Shown: positions 16,671 to 24,447 of the stretch, in pieces
How the letters are laid out: each line of letters starts with the position of its first letter
Position numbering within the stretch: position 1 is the stretch's first letter
DNA from: UBA4658 sp002405485
GTDB taxonomy: Bacteria > Planctomycetota > Phycisphaerae > Phycisphaerales > UBA1924
Direction: 5' to 3'
Assembly: GCA_036823255.1 (NCBI GenBank)
Contig: DAISGC010000031.1
Coordinates: 1 to 37,543, forward strand
Length of the DNA stretch: 37,543 nucleotides
Position numbers and translations under genes: made by a program
The notes under the pieces: generated by a model
What the model was told of the DNA's origin: nothing
The model's database searches: none
Seen by the model: the letters and a program-made list of their open reading frames with translations, nothing else

Positions 16671-16676
16671 TATTGT
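16671..16676 (+). promoter_or_regulatory. -10 hexamer, leaderless-type, for the ECF sigma gene
   Basis: TATTGT ends 6 bases before the ATG at 16683. Confidence 0.5.
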
Positions 16677-16682
16677 GTCCCG

Positions 16683-17216
16683 ATGGTCGAATCGGATCGC
16701 GACAACTTCACGCGATGCCTCGCCGGCGATGAAGCGGCCTGGCGTCGTCTCATCGCCGCCCACGCGCCACTTGTGTACGCCGTGGCACGAAAGCAGGGCC
16801 TTCGTGAAGACCAGTGCGACGACGTCGCACAGTCCATCTTCAGCGCCCTGGCCCGACGAATCGGGAGCATCCGCGACGCGCAGGCCCTGCCGGCCTGGCT
16901 CATCACGTCGACCAAGCGAGAGAGTTGGCGCATACGCCGAGCGACGATGCAGACCGATGCCTCAGCCCCCGAACCCGCCGCCGACGACCATCGAACCATG
17001 GAACGTCTTGAGTCCATGCACCAAGTCCGACGCGGGCTGGATGAACTCGGCGGTCGGTGCAAGGAACTGCTCACCTTGCTCTTTCTCGCCGACGGAGCGC
17101 CGGACTATCAGCAGATCAGCCGGACGCTCGACATCCCGGTCGGCAGCATCGGGCCCACCCGTGCTCGTTGCCTCGCCAAGCTCGCGGAGATCCTGACCGA
17201 TCGGTCCGGTTCTTGA
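16683..17216 (+). CDS. ECF-type sigma-70 factor
   Basis: A 177-residue extracytoplasmic-function sigma factor that would direct RNA polymerase to a dedicated promoter set. Region 2 spans about residues 12-90 (LVYAVARKQGLREDQCDDVAQSIF, then the -10 recognition stretch ending ESWRIRR). Region 4 with its helix-turn-helix spans about 120-172 (RCKELLTLLFL, IPVGSIGPTRARCLAKL). It has no extra C-terminal domain. It is the first of four consecutive plus-strand genes: sigma, adaptor, TPR-CHAT and subtilase. The stop codon lies inside a cluster of GTTC/GAAC half-sites. The position next to a soluble, membrane-free adaptor rather than a transmembrane anti-sigma factor points to intracellular control. 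Confidence 0.92.
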   Translation: MVESDRDNFTRCLAGDEAAWRRLIAAHAPLVYAVARKQGLREDQCDDVAQSIFSALARRIGSIRDAQALPAWLITSTKRESWRIRRATMQTDASAPEPAADDHRTMERLESMHQVRRGLDELGGRCKELLTLLFLADGAPDYQQISRTLDIPVGSIGPTRARCLAKLAEILTDRSGS

Positions 17217-17233
17217 ACATGTTCTGAAAGTTC
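17209..17233. promoter_or_regulatory. Cluster of GTTC/GAAC half-sites between sigma and adaptor genes
   Basis: The order is GTTC, 2 bases, GAAC, 2 bases, GTTC, 5 bases, GTTC. The central GAACATGTTC (17215-17224) is a perfect 10-base palindrome overlapping the sigma stop codon. It could be an operator or the sigma factor's own promoter element. Confidence 0.35.
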
Positions 17234-17295
17234 CTTCGGACAGTTGTATCTGCGATTCGACACGTCGCTCCTCCAGTGCGGAAGGCGGTGAACCA

Positions 17296-17919
17296 GTGGA
17301 CCCTCAGCACCTCACAGACGAACTGCTTACGGACCTGGCCCTCGGCACGCTGGACTCGTCCACCGCCGAGAGGGTTCGGGCAACCCTTGCACACTCCCCC
17401 GATGCTCTGGCCCGCTTTGAGCGTCTGCGGAGTGCGATCCAGGGTCTTTCCGAGCTTCGTGCGCACGCGGGAGAGTTTGAGGTCTCCCGCGACCGGATCA
17501 CCCGCTTGCAGAACCTGGTGGGGACCGAGCGCAAGCAGCCGCTGTCGTCGCTCATGCAGCGGGCTGCGGATGCAGTCGCCACGGTCGTGTTTGACAGTCT
17601 GAGGACCCACGTTCCCGGACTTCGCGGGGGCACCGGAGCCGCTCGTCTGGTGCATCTTGAGAGCGAGAGTTGCCGAATAACCATCCGTTGTGAACGAGAT
17701 TCCGTGAGTGAGATGATCTGTGTCACCGGCGAGATCTCACCGCCGGGCTCGCACGACGAAGTGGTCGTTCGAGACTGCACCGAGCAGACCGAGCGGACGA
17801 TCGTTGTTGATGAGACCGGATTTTTCGAGTTCGAAGTGGCTCCCGGGACGTGGTCGCTGCGTTTTCAGGGCAAGCACGTGACCCCGGTGGTGATCGATCA
17901 ACTGGACCTTGAATCGTGA
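17296..17919 (+). CDS. Soluble adaptor or anti-sigma-like protein of the CHAT cluster
   Basis: A 207-residue protein starting at GTG. Residues 1-60 are helical (HLTDELLTDLALGTLDSSTAERVRATL) and resemble the shape of an anti-sigma N-terminal domain. There are no zinc-binding Cys residues in that region, and no membrane segment follows. Residues about 115-207 form a beta-sandwich-like block ending in TIVVDETGFFEFEVAPGTWSLRF, reminiscent of carboxypeptidase-regulatory-like folds. The middle is a helical linker. It follows the sigma gene by 79 bases and precedes the CHAT gene by 21. I infer that it connects the sigma factor to the CHAT protein and may be a substrate or regulator of the protease. 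The function is not known from sequence. Confidence 0.7.
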   Translation: MDPQHLTDELLTDLALGTLDSSTAERVRATLAHSPDALARFERLRSAIQGLSELRAHAGEFEVSRDRITRLQNLVGTERKQPLSSLMQRAADAVATVVFDSLRTHVPGLRGGTGAARLVHLESESCRITIRCERDSVSEMICVTGEISPPGSHDEVVVRDCTEQTERTIVVDETGFFEFEVAPGTWSLRFQGKHVTPVVIDQLDLES

Positions 17920-17940
17920 GCGGTTCGTCGAAAGCTCATC

Positions 17941-20646
17941 ATGCCAGCGTCGGCTGACACGATCAGGATCGGGAATCAGGATGTCCATCCGCTGGACCCT
18001 TCGGATGTCGCGCGTGCCGTCGAGCGACTGCGGAGCGAGGCGATCCGGGACGTGCCGGCGGCCCTGATCGCGACCGAACGGCTCGAGAAGGCCGTGCCCG
18101 ACTGCTCCCCTGCAAGGGCCCGCGTGCTGGCCCTGCGTGGCCATGTGCTCTGCTATGCCAATGAGTATCAGGCCGCACTCGGGGTGCTGGACCGAGCGTT
18201 TGACGCAGCCCGAGAGTCCGGATCGCTCGAGGACCTTGGCAACGTGGAACTTGCCCGAGTGCAGGCGTTTGCTCGGCTGGGCCGCCTGGATGAGGCCCAG
18301 GCGTCGGGGTCTGCCGCGTATCACGCGCTGGTCTCCAGCGGCGCTCGGGAGCTTGCCGGGAAGGCGGCGGCGAATCTGGCCATCACGCATCGGATGACGG
18401 GACAGCCGGACCGGGCCCTGGAGTGGTTCGATCGGGCCGCCGAGCTGATCGCTCAGCCAGCCGCACAGGCGGCGGTGCAGAGCAATCGTGCAGAGGTGTA
18501 CCGGGACATGGACCGGTTTCCGGAGTCGATGCAAGCGTTCGAACGTGCCCGCGTGGGGTTTGATCGGTGCGGGCTGGGGCACGCCGCGGCGATTGTCGAG
18601 GGCAACCAGGCGGAACTGCACGCACGCATGGGGCAGATCGACCTGGCGATCCGTCTGTTCGAGTCCGCTCACGAGCGATTCGAGAAGGCCGCCGCCCCGG
18701 CCGACGCCGCGAGGCTGCTTGCCGAGCATGGGGACGTGCTCCGGCACGCCGGCGCGCACGCTCGTGCGGCACGGATCTATCGCCGAGCCCTGCACACGCT
18801 GCGTGCGCACGGGCTTGCCCGAGAAGCAGCCCTGGCCGAGCTTGGGCTAGGAACATGCCTGCGTGCCCTCGGGCACGGGGACATCGCGGTTTCACACCTT
18901 CGGGAAGCGCGGCAGCGCGCCGGCGGCACATCGGATCCGGCGCTGATCGCCGAGTGCACGATCGCACTGGCCTCGGCGTCATCTCGGCATGACGCCGCCG
19001 CCGCCGCCGAGCTCGTTCGCGGCGTGCTTCCCGCGCTTGAGGCCAGCCCGGTGCGGCTTGCGCTGGCTCTCTGCGAGCTCTCGGAGATCGAGCCGACCGC
19101 GTCCGAGCGTTGGGCGTCGATCGAACGGGCGGGCGAGCTCGTCCGTCGCCTTCGACTGTCCACGCTGGAGATGCGCTGGCACATCGCGCGGGCCCGGCTC
19201 CTCCGCGACACAGACCGTCACGGTGAGGCCGTCAGCGCATTCGCCGATGCGGTCTCGCTCGGCGAGCGCCTGGGTGCCGCGCTGAACGCCAGCCAGGTGC
19301 GTTCATCGTTCTCGGTGTCTCTCGCCGCCGCATGCCAGGAGGCCCTGCAGTCACACGTCCGAGCTTCGGAGGATCATGGCGAGCTCTGGCGTTGGCTCGA
19401 CCGTTCCCACGTGGACCAAGACGACGCGACCCGTGGCGACGCCTTCCAGAGCGATCCGGAGCTCCAGACCCACCGGGAGCATCTGCGGGTTCTCTACGCC
19501 AAGCTGGGCGCGGGCGTCTGGCAGACCAGGGACACCGACGCGCTTCGCGCCGACCTGTCGCACACCGAAGATCTGATCCTGCGTCGCCTCGATCTGCTGG
19601 ACCGCTCTCGACCGGCGCAGCACGCCGTCGATCGCTCCCTTCCGCACCTGCAGCGGCGTCTGAATGCCGACGACCTGCTGGTCGCGTTCTTCGTCGATCG
19701 CCAGCGGATCTCGGCGCTGTGCGTCTCCGCCTCCGGCGCCGCACGGGTCGCCGATCTGATGTCCGTGTCCGAAGCCCGATCCCTGCAGCGCCGGTCCCGC
19801 CTGCACATCGACTCGACGCTCAGCGGCCGCTCAGCCGACGCACAGTCACAGCGGGGCGGCGTGCTGGACATCTGCGCACAGCGGCTCGCCGCGCCCGCGC
19901 TTGCGGCGATCCCGATCACACGCCCGAACGTCTGGTTCCTGCCCGTGAGCGCGCTGCACGGGCTTCCGCTGGGCGCGGCGTTCGCACATCTGGGAGCTCA
20001 GAGCGTGATCCACGAGTGCGGCCGAACCAGCGCCCGGGCGTCCGAGGCCGGGCCGCTTGATCGCCCGCTGATCGTCGGCGTGGCTGATGAGCACGCGCCG
20101 AACATCGAGCACGAGGCCAGGGCGGTCGCACGCCATTATCCCGGCGCGACGGTGCTCATCGGTCCCGACGCCGGCGCCGATCGAGTGCTGGAGGCCATGC
20201 GCAGCGCGTCGGTCGTGCATCTCTCAACCCACGCCGCGTTCGACGCGGAGTTTCCGCTTTCTTCCCGGTTCCTGTGCGCCGATCGCTGGGTCACGGCCCG
20301 AGAACTCGCCGAGTCGGTTCGAGCCGGGAGCATCGTCACGCTCGCCGGGTGCGACACCGCCAGAGCCGAGGACGGGCTCCTCGGCTCGCCGCTGGGCCTT
20401 GCCAAGGTCGTCGTCGGTTGCGGAGCCCGGGCCGTCATCGCAAGCCAGTGGGCCGTGGATGACGCCAGCGCCGCGGGTGTCTTCGATCGCATACACGCCC
20501 GACTGGCATCGGCAGTCCAGGAACCAAACTCGTGCTCGGCACGAACCGTGGGCTCCATCATTTCGTCTGTTCAATCCGAGGAATCGCTCGCCGGAAGATC
20601 CTGGCCGCTCTGGGCCGGCATCGGCGTCTGGGCACGAGTCGCGTGA
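17941..20646 (+). CDS. TPR-repeat CHAT-domain protease
   Basis: A 901-residue intracellular protein. About residues 40-480 are tandem tetratricopeptide-like helical repeats (many A-xx-LG/A-Y-x8-G patterns such as ALGVLDRAFDAAR and ALEWFDRAAELI), typical of target-sensing scaffolds. The C-terminal 300 residues are a CHAT domain of the caspase-like clan CD. Its likely catalytic pair is His764 (HLSTHAAFD) and Cys804 (LAGCDTA). CHAT proteins act as sensors or executioners in programmed proteolysis and in some CRISPR and gasdermin systems. No signal peptide or membrane segment is evident. It is 21 bases after the adaptor and 7 bases before the subtilase, so all four genes are likely cotranscribed. 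The activating signal is unknown. Confidence 0.92.
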   Translation: MPASADTIRIGNQDVHPLDPSDVARAVERLRSEAIRDVPAALIATERLEKAVPDCSPARARVLALRGHVLCYANEYQAALGVLDRAFDAARESGSLEDLGNVELARVQAFARLGRLDEAQASGSAAYHALVSSGARELAGKAAANLAITHRMTGQPDRALEWFDRAAELIAQPAAQAAVQSNRAEVYRDMDRFPESMQAFERARVGFDRCGLGHAAAIVEGNQAELHARMGQIDLAIRLFESAHERFEKAAAPADAARLLAEHGDVLRHAGAHARAARIYRRALHTLRAHGLAREAALAELGLGTCLRALGHGDIAVSHLREARQRAGGTSDPALIAECTIALASASSRHDAAAAAELVRGVLPALEASPVRLALALCELSEIEPTASERWASIERAGELVRRLRLSTLEMRWHIARARLLRDTDRHGEAVSAFADAVSLGERLGAALNASQVRSSFSVSLAAACQEALQSHVRASEDHGELWRWLDRSHVDQDDATRGDAFQSDPELQTHREHLRVLYAKLGAGVWQTRDTDALRADLSHTEDLILRRLDLLDRSRPAQHAVDRSLPHLQRRLNADDLLVAFFVDRQRISALCVSASGAARVADLMSVSEARSLQRRSRLHIDSTLSGRSADAQSQRGGVLDICAQRLAAPALAAIPITRPNVWFLPVSALHGLPLGAAFAHLGAQSVIHECGRTSARASEAGPLDRPLIVGVADEHAPNIEHEARAVARHYPGATVLIGPDAGADRVLEAMRSASVVHLSTHAAFDAEFPLSSRFLCADRWVTARELAESVRAGSIVTLAGCDTARAEDGLLGSPLGLAKVVVGCGARAVIASQWAVDDASAAGVFDRIHARLASAVQEPNSCSARTVGSIISSVQSEESLAGRSWPLWAGIGVWARVA

Positions 20647-20653
20647 GGCAACC

Positions 20654-22069
20654 ATGAAGACTGTTCATCCGTTTGTTCCCGGCCTGATCGGTGCACTGGT
20701 GCTGCTGGCAAAGCTCGGGTTGCCCTCCGCAGCGTTCGCCGACGCTCCGGCGTTCGTGGCCCGGCAGGCCCTCATCCAGCTCGCGCCCGGTGCGTCGATC
20801 CAGGCGATTCACACGCAGTATGGAACGTCCACGCTGCAGCAGATCCCCAGTCGCCGGATTTATCTCGTGCAAGTGCCCGTCGCCGGAGATGAGCCGGAGT
20901 TCGTCGACGACGCCCGGACTGACGCACGGATCATCCGTGCGGATCTGAACTATGTCGGTGACAACGGCGATGCCGGCGGGACCGGCCAGAGCATCTTCCT
21001 GTTCCGGACGGCGACGCAGTACCTGCAGGATTCGTCCTACGCGGCGGCCGACAGCGCAAGCGCCATCCCGGGCCGTCAGGGCGAGGGCGTGCTCGTTGCC
21101 GTTCTGGATTCCGGCCTCGACGCGAACCATCCGCAACTCGCCGGGCGCATCGATCCTCGCGGGTTCGACTTCCTCGTGCGCCAGCCGGGCGCGTTCGACA
21201 CCGGAGACGGGCTCGACAACAACGCCGACGGTCGCATCGACGAGTACGTCGGGCACGGGACAGCGGTGGCCGGCATCATCGCCCGGGTCGCGCCCCGTGC
21301 GTCCATTCTCCCGATTCGCGTGATGAACAGCGACGGAGTGGCGAACATCTATGCCCTCACCGAGGGCGTGTACTACGCGATCGACAGCGGCGCCAAGGTC
21401 ATCAACATCAGCATCGGCACCTATGGCGATCCGACGATTCTCACCGAGGCCCTTCGCGAGGCCCGCGACCGTGGAGTCTCCGTCGTTGCCGCCGCGGGCA
21501 ACGACGGCGTCAGCTCCCCGCTCTTCATGCCCGCCGCCCGCACCGCCGACGGAGTGATCTCCGTCACCGCCGTCAGCAGTTCACGCGTCCGCCCCGCGTT
21601 TGCGAACTATGGCCTCTGGATCCGGATCTCCGCCCCGGGTGAACTCGTGACCAGCATCCTGCCGAACAACCAGTTCGGAGCGGCCAGCGGCACGAGCTTC
21701 GCCGCCCCGTTCGTGTCCGCGGCGATCGCGCTCGTCCGGTCCGAGTGCACGACCATCACGCCCGAGGACGCCGCTCTTCGCGTGCAGGCCGGCGCGCAAT
21801 CCGTGAACGCGCAGAATCCCAACTTTCTGGGTGAACTCGGCTCCGGGATCGTTCAGGCCGCGTCTTCCGCCGGCGGAGCGCTCTCAGGGCCCGATGCCTG
21901 CGTGTGCCCGGCCGACTTTGATCGCGACGGCGCGGTGGTCTTCCTCGACATCCTTGCCTTCCTCAACCGGTGGTTTCTCCAGGATCCCGCCAGCGACGTC
22001 GATGGCAACGGCGCACCCGACGCCGCCGACATCTTCCACTTCCTGACGGCGTGGTTCAACGGGTGTTGA
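20654..22069 (+). CDS. Secreted subtilisin-like serine protease (S8) with GC-type dockerin tail
   Basis: A 471-residue exported protease. The signal peptide runs to about residue 30 (ending AAFADA). A short prodomain-like block follows (FVARQALIQLAPGAS ... IYLVQVP). The S8 catalytic domain has Asp152 (VAVLDSGLD), His201 (GHGTAVAG), oxyanion Asn283 (AAAGNDG) and Ser348 (GTSFAAP), so the triad is intact. Residues about 416-471 are two dockerin-type Ca-binding repeats ending in Gly-Cys, like the secreted protein encoded at 15259-16530. The ATG is 7 bases after the CHAT stop with GAGG just ahead, so translation is closely linked. Being exported, it would be separated from the CHAT protein by the membrane. 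Confidence 0.95.
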   Translation: MKTVHPFVPGLIGALVLLAKLGLPSAAFADAPAFVARQALIQLAPGASIQAIHTQYGTSTLQQIPSRRIYLVQVPVAGDEPEFVDDARTDARIIRADLNYVGDNGDAGGTGQSIFLFRTATQYLQDSSYAAADSASAIPGRQGEGVLVAVLDSGLDANHPQLAGRIDPRGFDFLVRQPGAFDTGDGLDNNADGRIDEYVGHGTAVAGIIARVAPRASILPIRVMNSDGVANIYALTEGVYYAIDSGAKVINISIGTYGDPTILTEALREARDRGVSVVAAAGNDGVSSPLFMPAARTADGVISVTAVSSSRVRPAFANYGLWIRISAPGELVTSILPNNQFGAASGTSFAAPFVSAAIALVRSECTTITPEDAALRVQAGAQSVNAQNPNFLGELGSGIVQAASSAGGALSGPDACVCPADFDRDGAVVFLDILAFLNRWFLQDPASDVDGNGAPDAADIFHFLTAWFNGC

Positions 22070-22102
22070 ACTCCGCATGCTGGTCGCGTGCGCGGAACAC
22101 GA

Positions 22103-24418
22103 TCAGGCGTTCGCGTCCGCCCGCCGAAGCGCTTCGAGCAGTTCCTGCTCTTCCATGACCGGCACGCCCAGTTCCCGCGCCTTGTCGAGCTTCGAGCCCG
22201 CCGACTCGCCGCAGATCAGAAGCGAGGTCTTGCTCGACACGCTCCCGCTGACCTTCGCTCCCAGTCGTTCCAGAATCGACTTGAGCTCCTCGCGCTCATG
22301 GCTCTTGAGCGTTCCGGTGATGACCACGGTCTTTCCCGCAAACACCGATGTCGCCGCGTCCCCAGGCCGCTCACCGCCGCGGCCTGGGTCCCGATAGTCC
22401 ATGCTGCGAAGGTCCACACCCGCCGCGCGAAGCTCTTCGAACGTCCGACGCGCCACGGCGCTGTGCAGATAGTCGTGCACCTGCCGGGCCGTCAGATTGC
22501 CAAGTCCGGTCTCCGGTCGATCTTTCGGATCCGCGGGGAGGCCGAGGCGCACGGCCTCGGCCTCGCTCACGGTCTTGGGCCTCAGCCGCGGCTCTTCGGC
22601 AGCGAGCAGATCGTCCACATCGCGGAACTGGCGTGCCAGCGCCTTGGCCGTGGAGTCGCCGACATGCCGGATGCCCATGCCCGCCAGCACCTTGGCCAGC
22701 CCCCGTCCCTTGGCCTGTTCGATCCCCGCGAGCAAGTTGTCGACCTTCTTCTCGCCCATGCGATCGAGCTTCAGGAGCTGGTCCCGATGCTCGCAGAGCC
22801 GGAAGACGTCCGCGAATGAATCCAGCGGGATCCGCTTCACATCCGGGGGCACGCCGAGCTCGACTCGGCGCGGATCCTCCGAGGGCAGATGCGTGCCCCG
22901 GATCTGGTCGACCGTCTTCTCGCCCAGACCCTCGATGTCCATCTGCTTGCGACCGGCAAACCAGATGAGCTTCTCCCGCACCTGAGCGGGACACTCGGGG
23001 TTCACGCACCGCCGGGAGGTTTCGAGCAACGGCGAGCGCTGGGCCTCGGGAGGGTCAACCTCCACCGGACCGCCGCACTCTGGACAGGTGACGGGCGGCT
23101 CGATCACCCTCGCCTCCTGGGGGCGCGAGCGCAGCACCACGCCGGCGACGTACGGGATGATTTCCCCGGCTTTCTCAACCAGCACCGTGTCCCCGATTCG
23201 GATGTCCGTGCGCGGCGCATCGGGGTTGTCAGGATCGGTCGATGCGTCCAGCACGCGCCCGTAGTTGTGCAGCGTCGCGTGCTTCACCACCGTGCCCGCC
23301 AGCAGCACGGGCTCCATCACGGCCCGAGGGGTGATCTTCCCCGTCTTGCCGACCTGATGATCGACGCGCAGCAGCACCGTCGTCTTGCGCTCCGCCGGAT
23401 ACTTGTACGCGACGAACCCGCGCGGGCTCTTGCTCGTGGAACCCAGTCGCGTCTGCTGCGCGAACGAGTCCACCCGAACCACCACGCCGTCGATCGCATA
23501 CGGCTGGGCGTGACGCCGATGCTCGAATGCCCGGATCGCGGAGATCACGTCCTCGATCGAGTCGCTCACGCACAGCGGCGCGTTCACCGCGATGCCGAGG
23601 TCCTTCACGCGGCAGAGAAACGCCGAGTGCGAATCGGCAAACGTGTCGTCGCTGATCTCGCCGCGACCGTGCGCGGCGAAGCCGAGTCTGCGTGAGGCCG
23701 TGATCCTCGGATCGAGCTGCTTGAGCGTGCCGGCCGCCGCGTTGCGGGGGTTCAGGAACGGCTCGTCTCCCGCCTCCTCACGCTCCCGGTTCACACGCTC
23801 GAACTCCGCGATCGGGAAGTACACCTCGCCACGAACCTCGAGCACGTCGGGAACGGACGAAGCCCCCCGTCCCGCGGCGAGCACGAGCGGCACGGCCCGG
23901 ATGGTCCGGACGTTCGCCGTCACGTCATCGCCCTTGACCCCGTCGCCGCGCGTGAGCGCACGCACGAGCACGCCGCGCTCGTATCGCAGCGACATCGCGA
24001 TCCCGTCGATCTTGGCGTCCGCGACCAGGCGCAACGGCACGCTCGCCAAGCTGGCGGGGGCAAAGAGCCCGCCTCCGGACTCGGGCTGAGCAAGATCCCT
24101 GCACACCCGCTCGTGCCAGTCCACGAGGCCCCGATTGTCCTTCCGGCCAAGGTCGTAGGTGTTCTCGATGCTGAGCATCGGCACGCGATGCGCCGCGGTG
24201 ACGAACCCCCCGACGATCTCGCCGCCGACACGATGCGTCGGGCTGTTGGGATCATCCAGGCCCGGATGCTCCCGCTCCAGACCGTCAAGCTCCATGAGCA
24301 GACGATCGAACTCCGCGTCGGACATGACCGGCGCCGCGTCCACGTAATACGCCCGATTCGCGTCTTCCAGAACGCGGCGAAGTTCGGCGACACGTGCGCG
24401 TGCGGCGGATTCGTTCAT
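22103..24418 (-). CDS. ligA: NAD-dependent DNA ligase
   Basis: A 771-residue replicative and repair ligase. The adenylation domain has the nucleotide-attaching Lys136 in AKIDG, followed by the OB fold. Next come a four-Cys zinc finger (CPECGGPVEVD ... CVNPECPAQ), helix-hairpin-helix repeats (IRHVGDSTAKALARQF) and a C-terminal BRCT domain (about 690-771, TVVITGTLKSHEREELKSIL). It is somewhat longer than the common 670 residues. The ATG at 24418 lies 6 bases after a TACGAT hexamer. The gene is divergent from folD with only 29 bases between start codons, and convergent with the subtilase (33 bases). Confidence 0.97.
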   Translation of the reverse strand: MNESAARARVAELRRVLEDANRAYYVDAAPVMSDAEFDRLLMELDGLEREHPGLDDPNSPTHRVGGEIVGGFVTAAHRVPMLSIENTYDLGRKDNRGLVDWHERVCRDLAQPESGGGLFAPASLASVPLRLVADAKIDGIAMSLRYERGVLVRALTRGDGVKGDDVTANVRTIRAVPLVLAAGRGASSVPDVLEVRGEVYFPIAEFERVNREREEAGDEPFLNPRNAAAGTLKQLDPRITASRRLGFAAHGRGEISDDTFADSHSAFLCRVKDLGIAVNAPLCVSDSIEDVISAIRAFEHRRHAQPYAIDGVVVRVDSFAQQTRLGSTSKSPRGFVAYKYPAERKTTVLLRVDHQVGKTGKITPRAVMEPVLLAGTVVKHATLHNYGRVLDASTDPDNPDAPRTDIRIGDTVLVEKAGEIIPYVAGVVLRSRPQEARVIEPPVTCPECGGPVEVDPPEAQRSPLLETSRRCVNPECPAQVREKLIWFAGRKQMDIEGLGEKTVDQIRGTHLPSEDPRRVELGVPPDVKRIPLDSFADVFRLCEHRDQLLKLDRMGEKKVDNLLAGIEQAKGRGLAKVLAGMGIRHVGDSTAKALARQFRDVDDLLAAEEPRLRPKTVSEAEAVRLGLPADPKDRPETGLGNLTARQVHDYLHSAVARRTFEELRAAGVDLRSMDYRDPGRGGERPGDAATSVFAGKTVVITGTLKSHEREELKSILERLGAKVSGSVSSKTSLLICGESAGSKLDKARELGVPVMEEQELLEALRRADANA

Positions 24419-24424
24419 CGGCTG

Positions 24425-24430
24425 ATCGTA
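24425..24430 (-). promoter_or_regulatory. -10 hexamer, leaderless-type, for ligA
   Basis: On the minus strand this reads TACGAT and ends 6 bases before the ligA ATG. It sits 4 bases from the folD -10 hexamer on the other strand. Confidence 0.5.
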
Positions 24431-24434
24431 CCGG

Positions 24435-24440
24435 TATCAT
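24435..24440 (+). promoter_or_regulatory. -10 hexamer, leaderless-type, for folD
   Basis: TATCAT ends 7 bases before the ATG at 24448, which favours that ATG over the one at 24442 (only 1 base away). Confidence 0.5.
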
Positions 24441-24447
24441 CATGCCC

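Noticed and set aside
15043..17196. Plus-strand open frame of 717 codons
   Set aside because: It covers the secreted dockerin gene antisense and then the sigma gene in the wrong frame. No domain is visible.
17215..17224. LexA (SOS) box
   Set aside because: GAACATGTTC resembles but is shorter than the known GAAC-N4-GTTC box. No DNA-damage gene follows.
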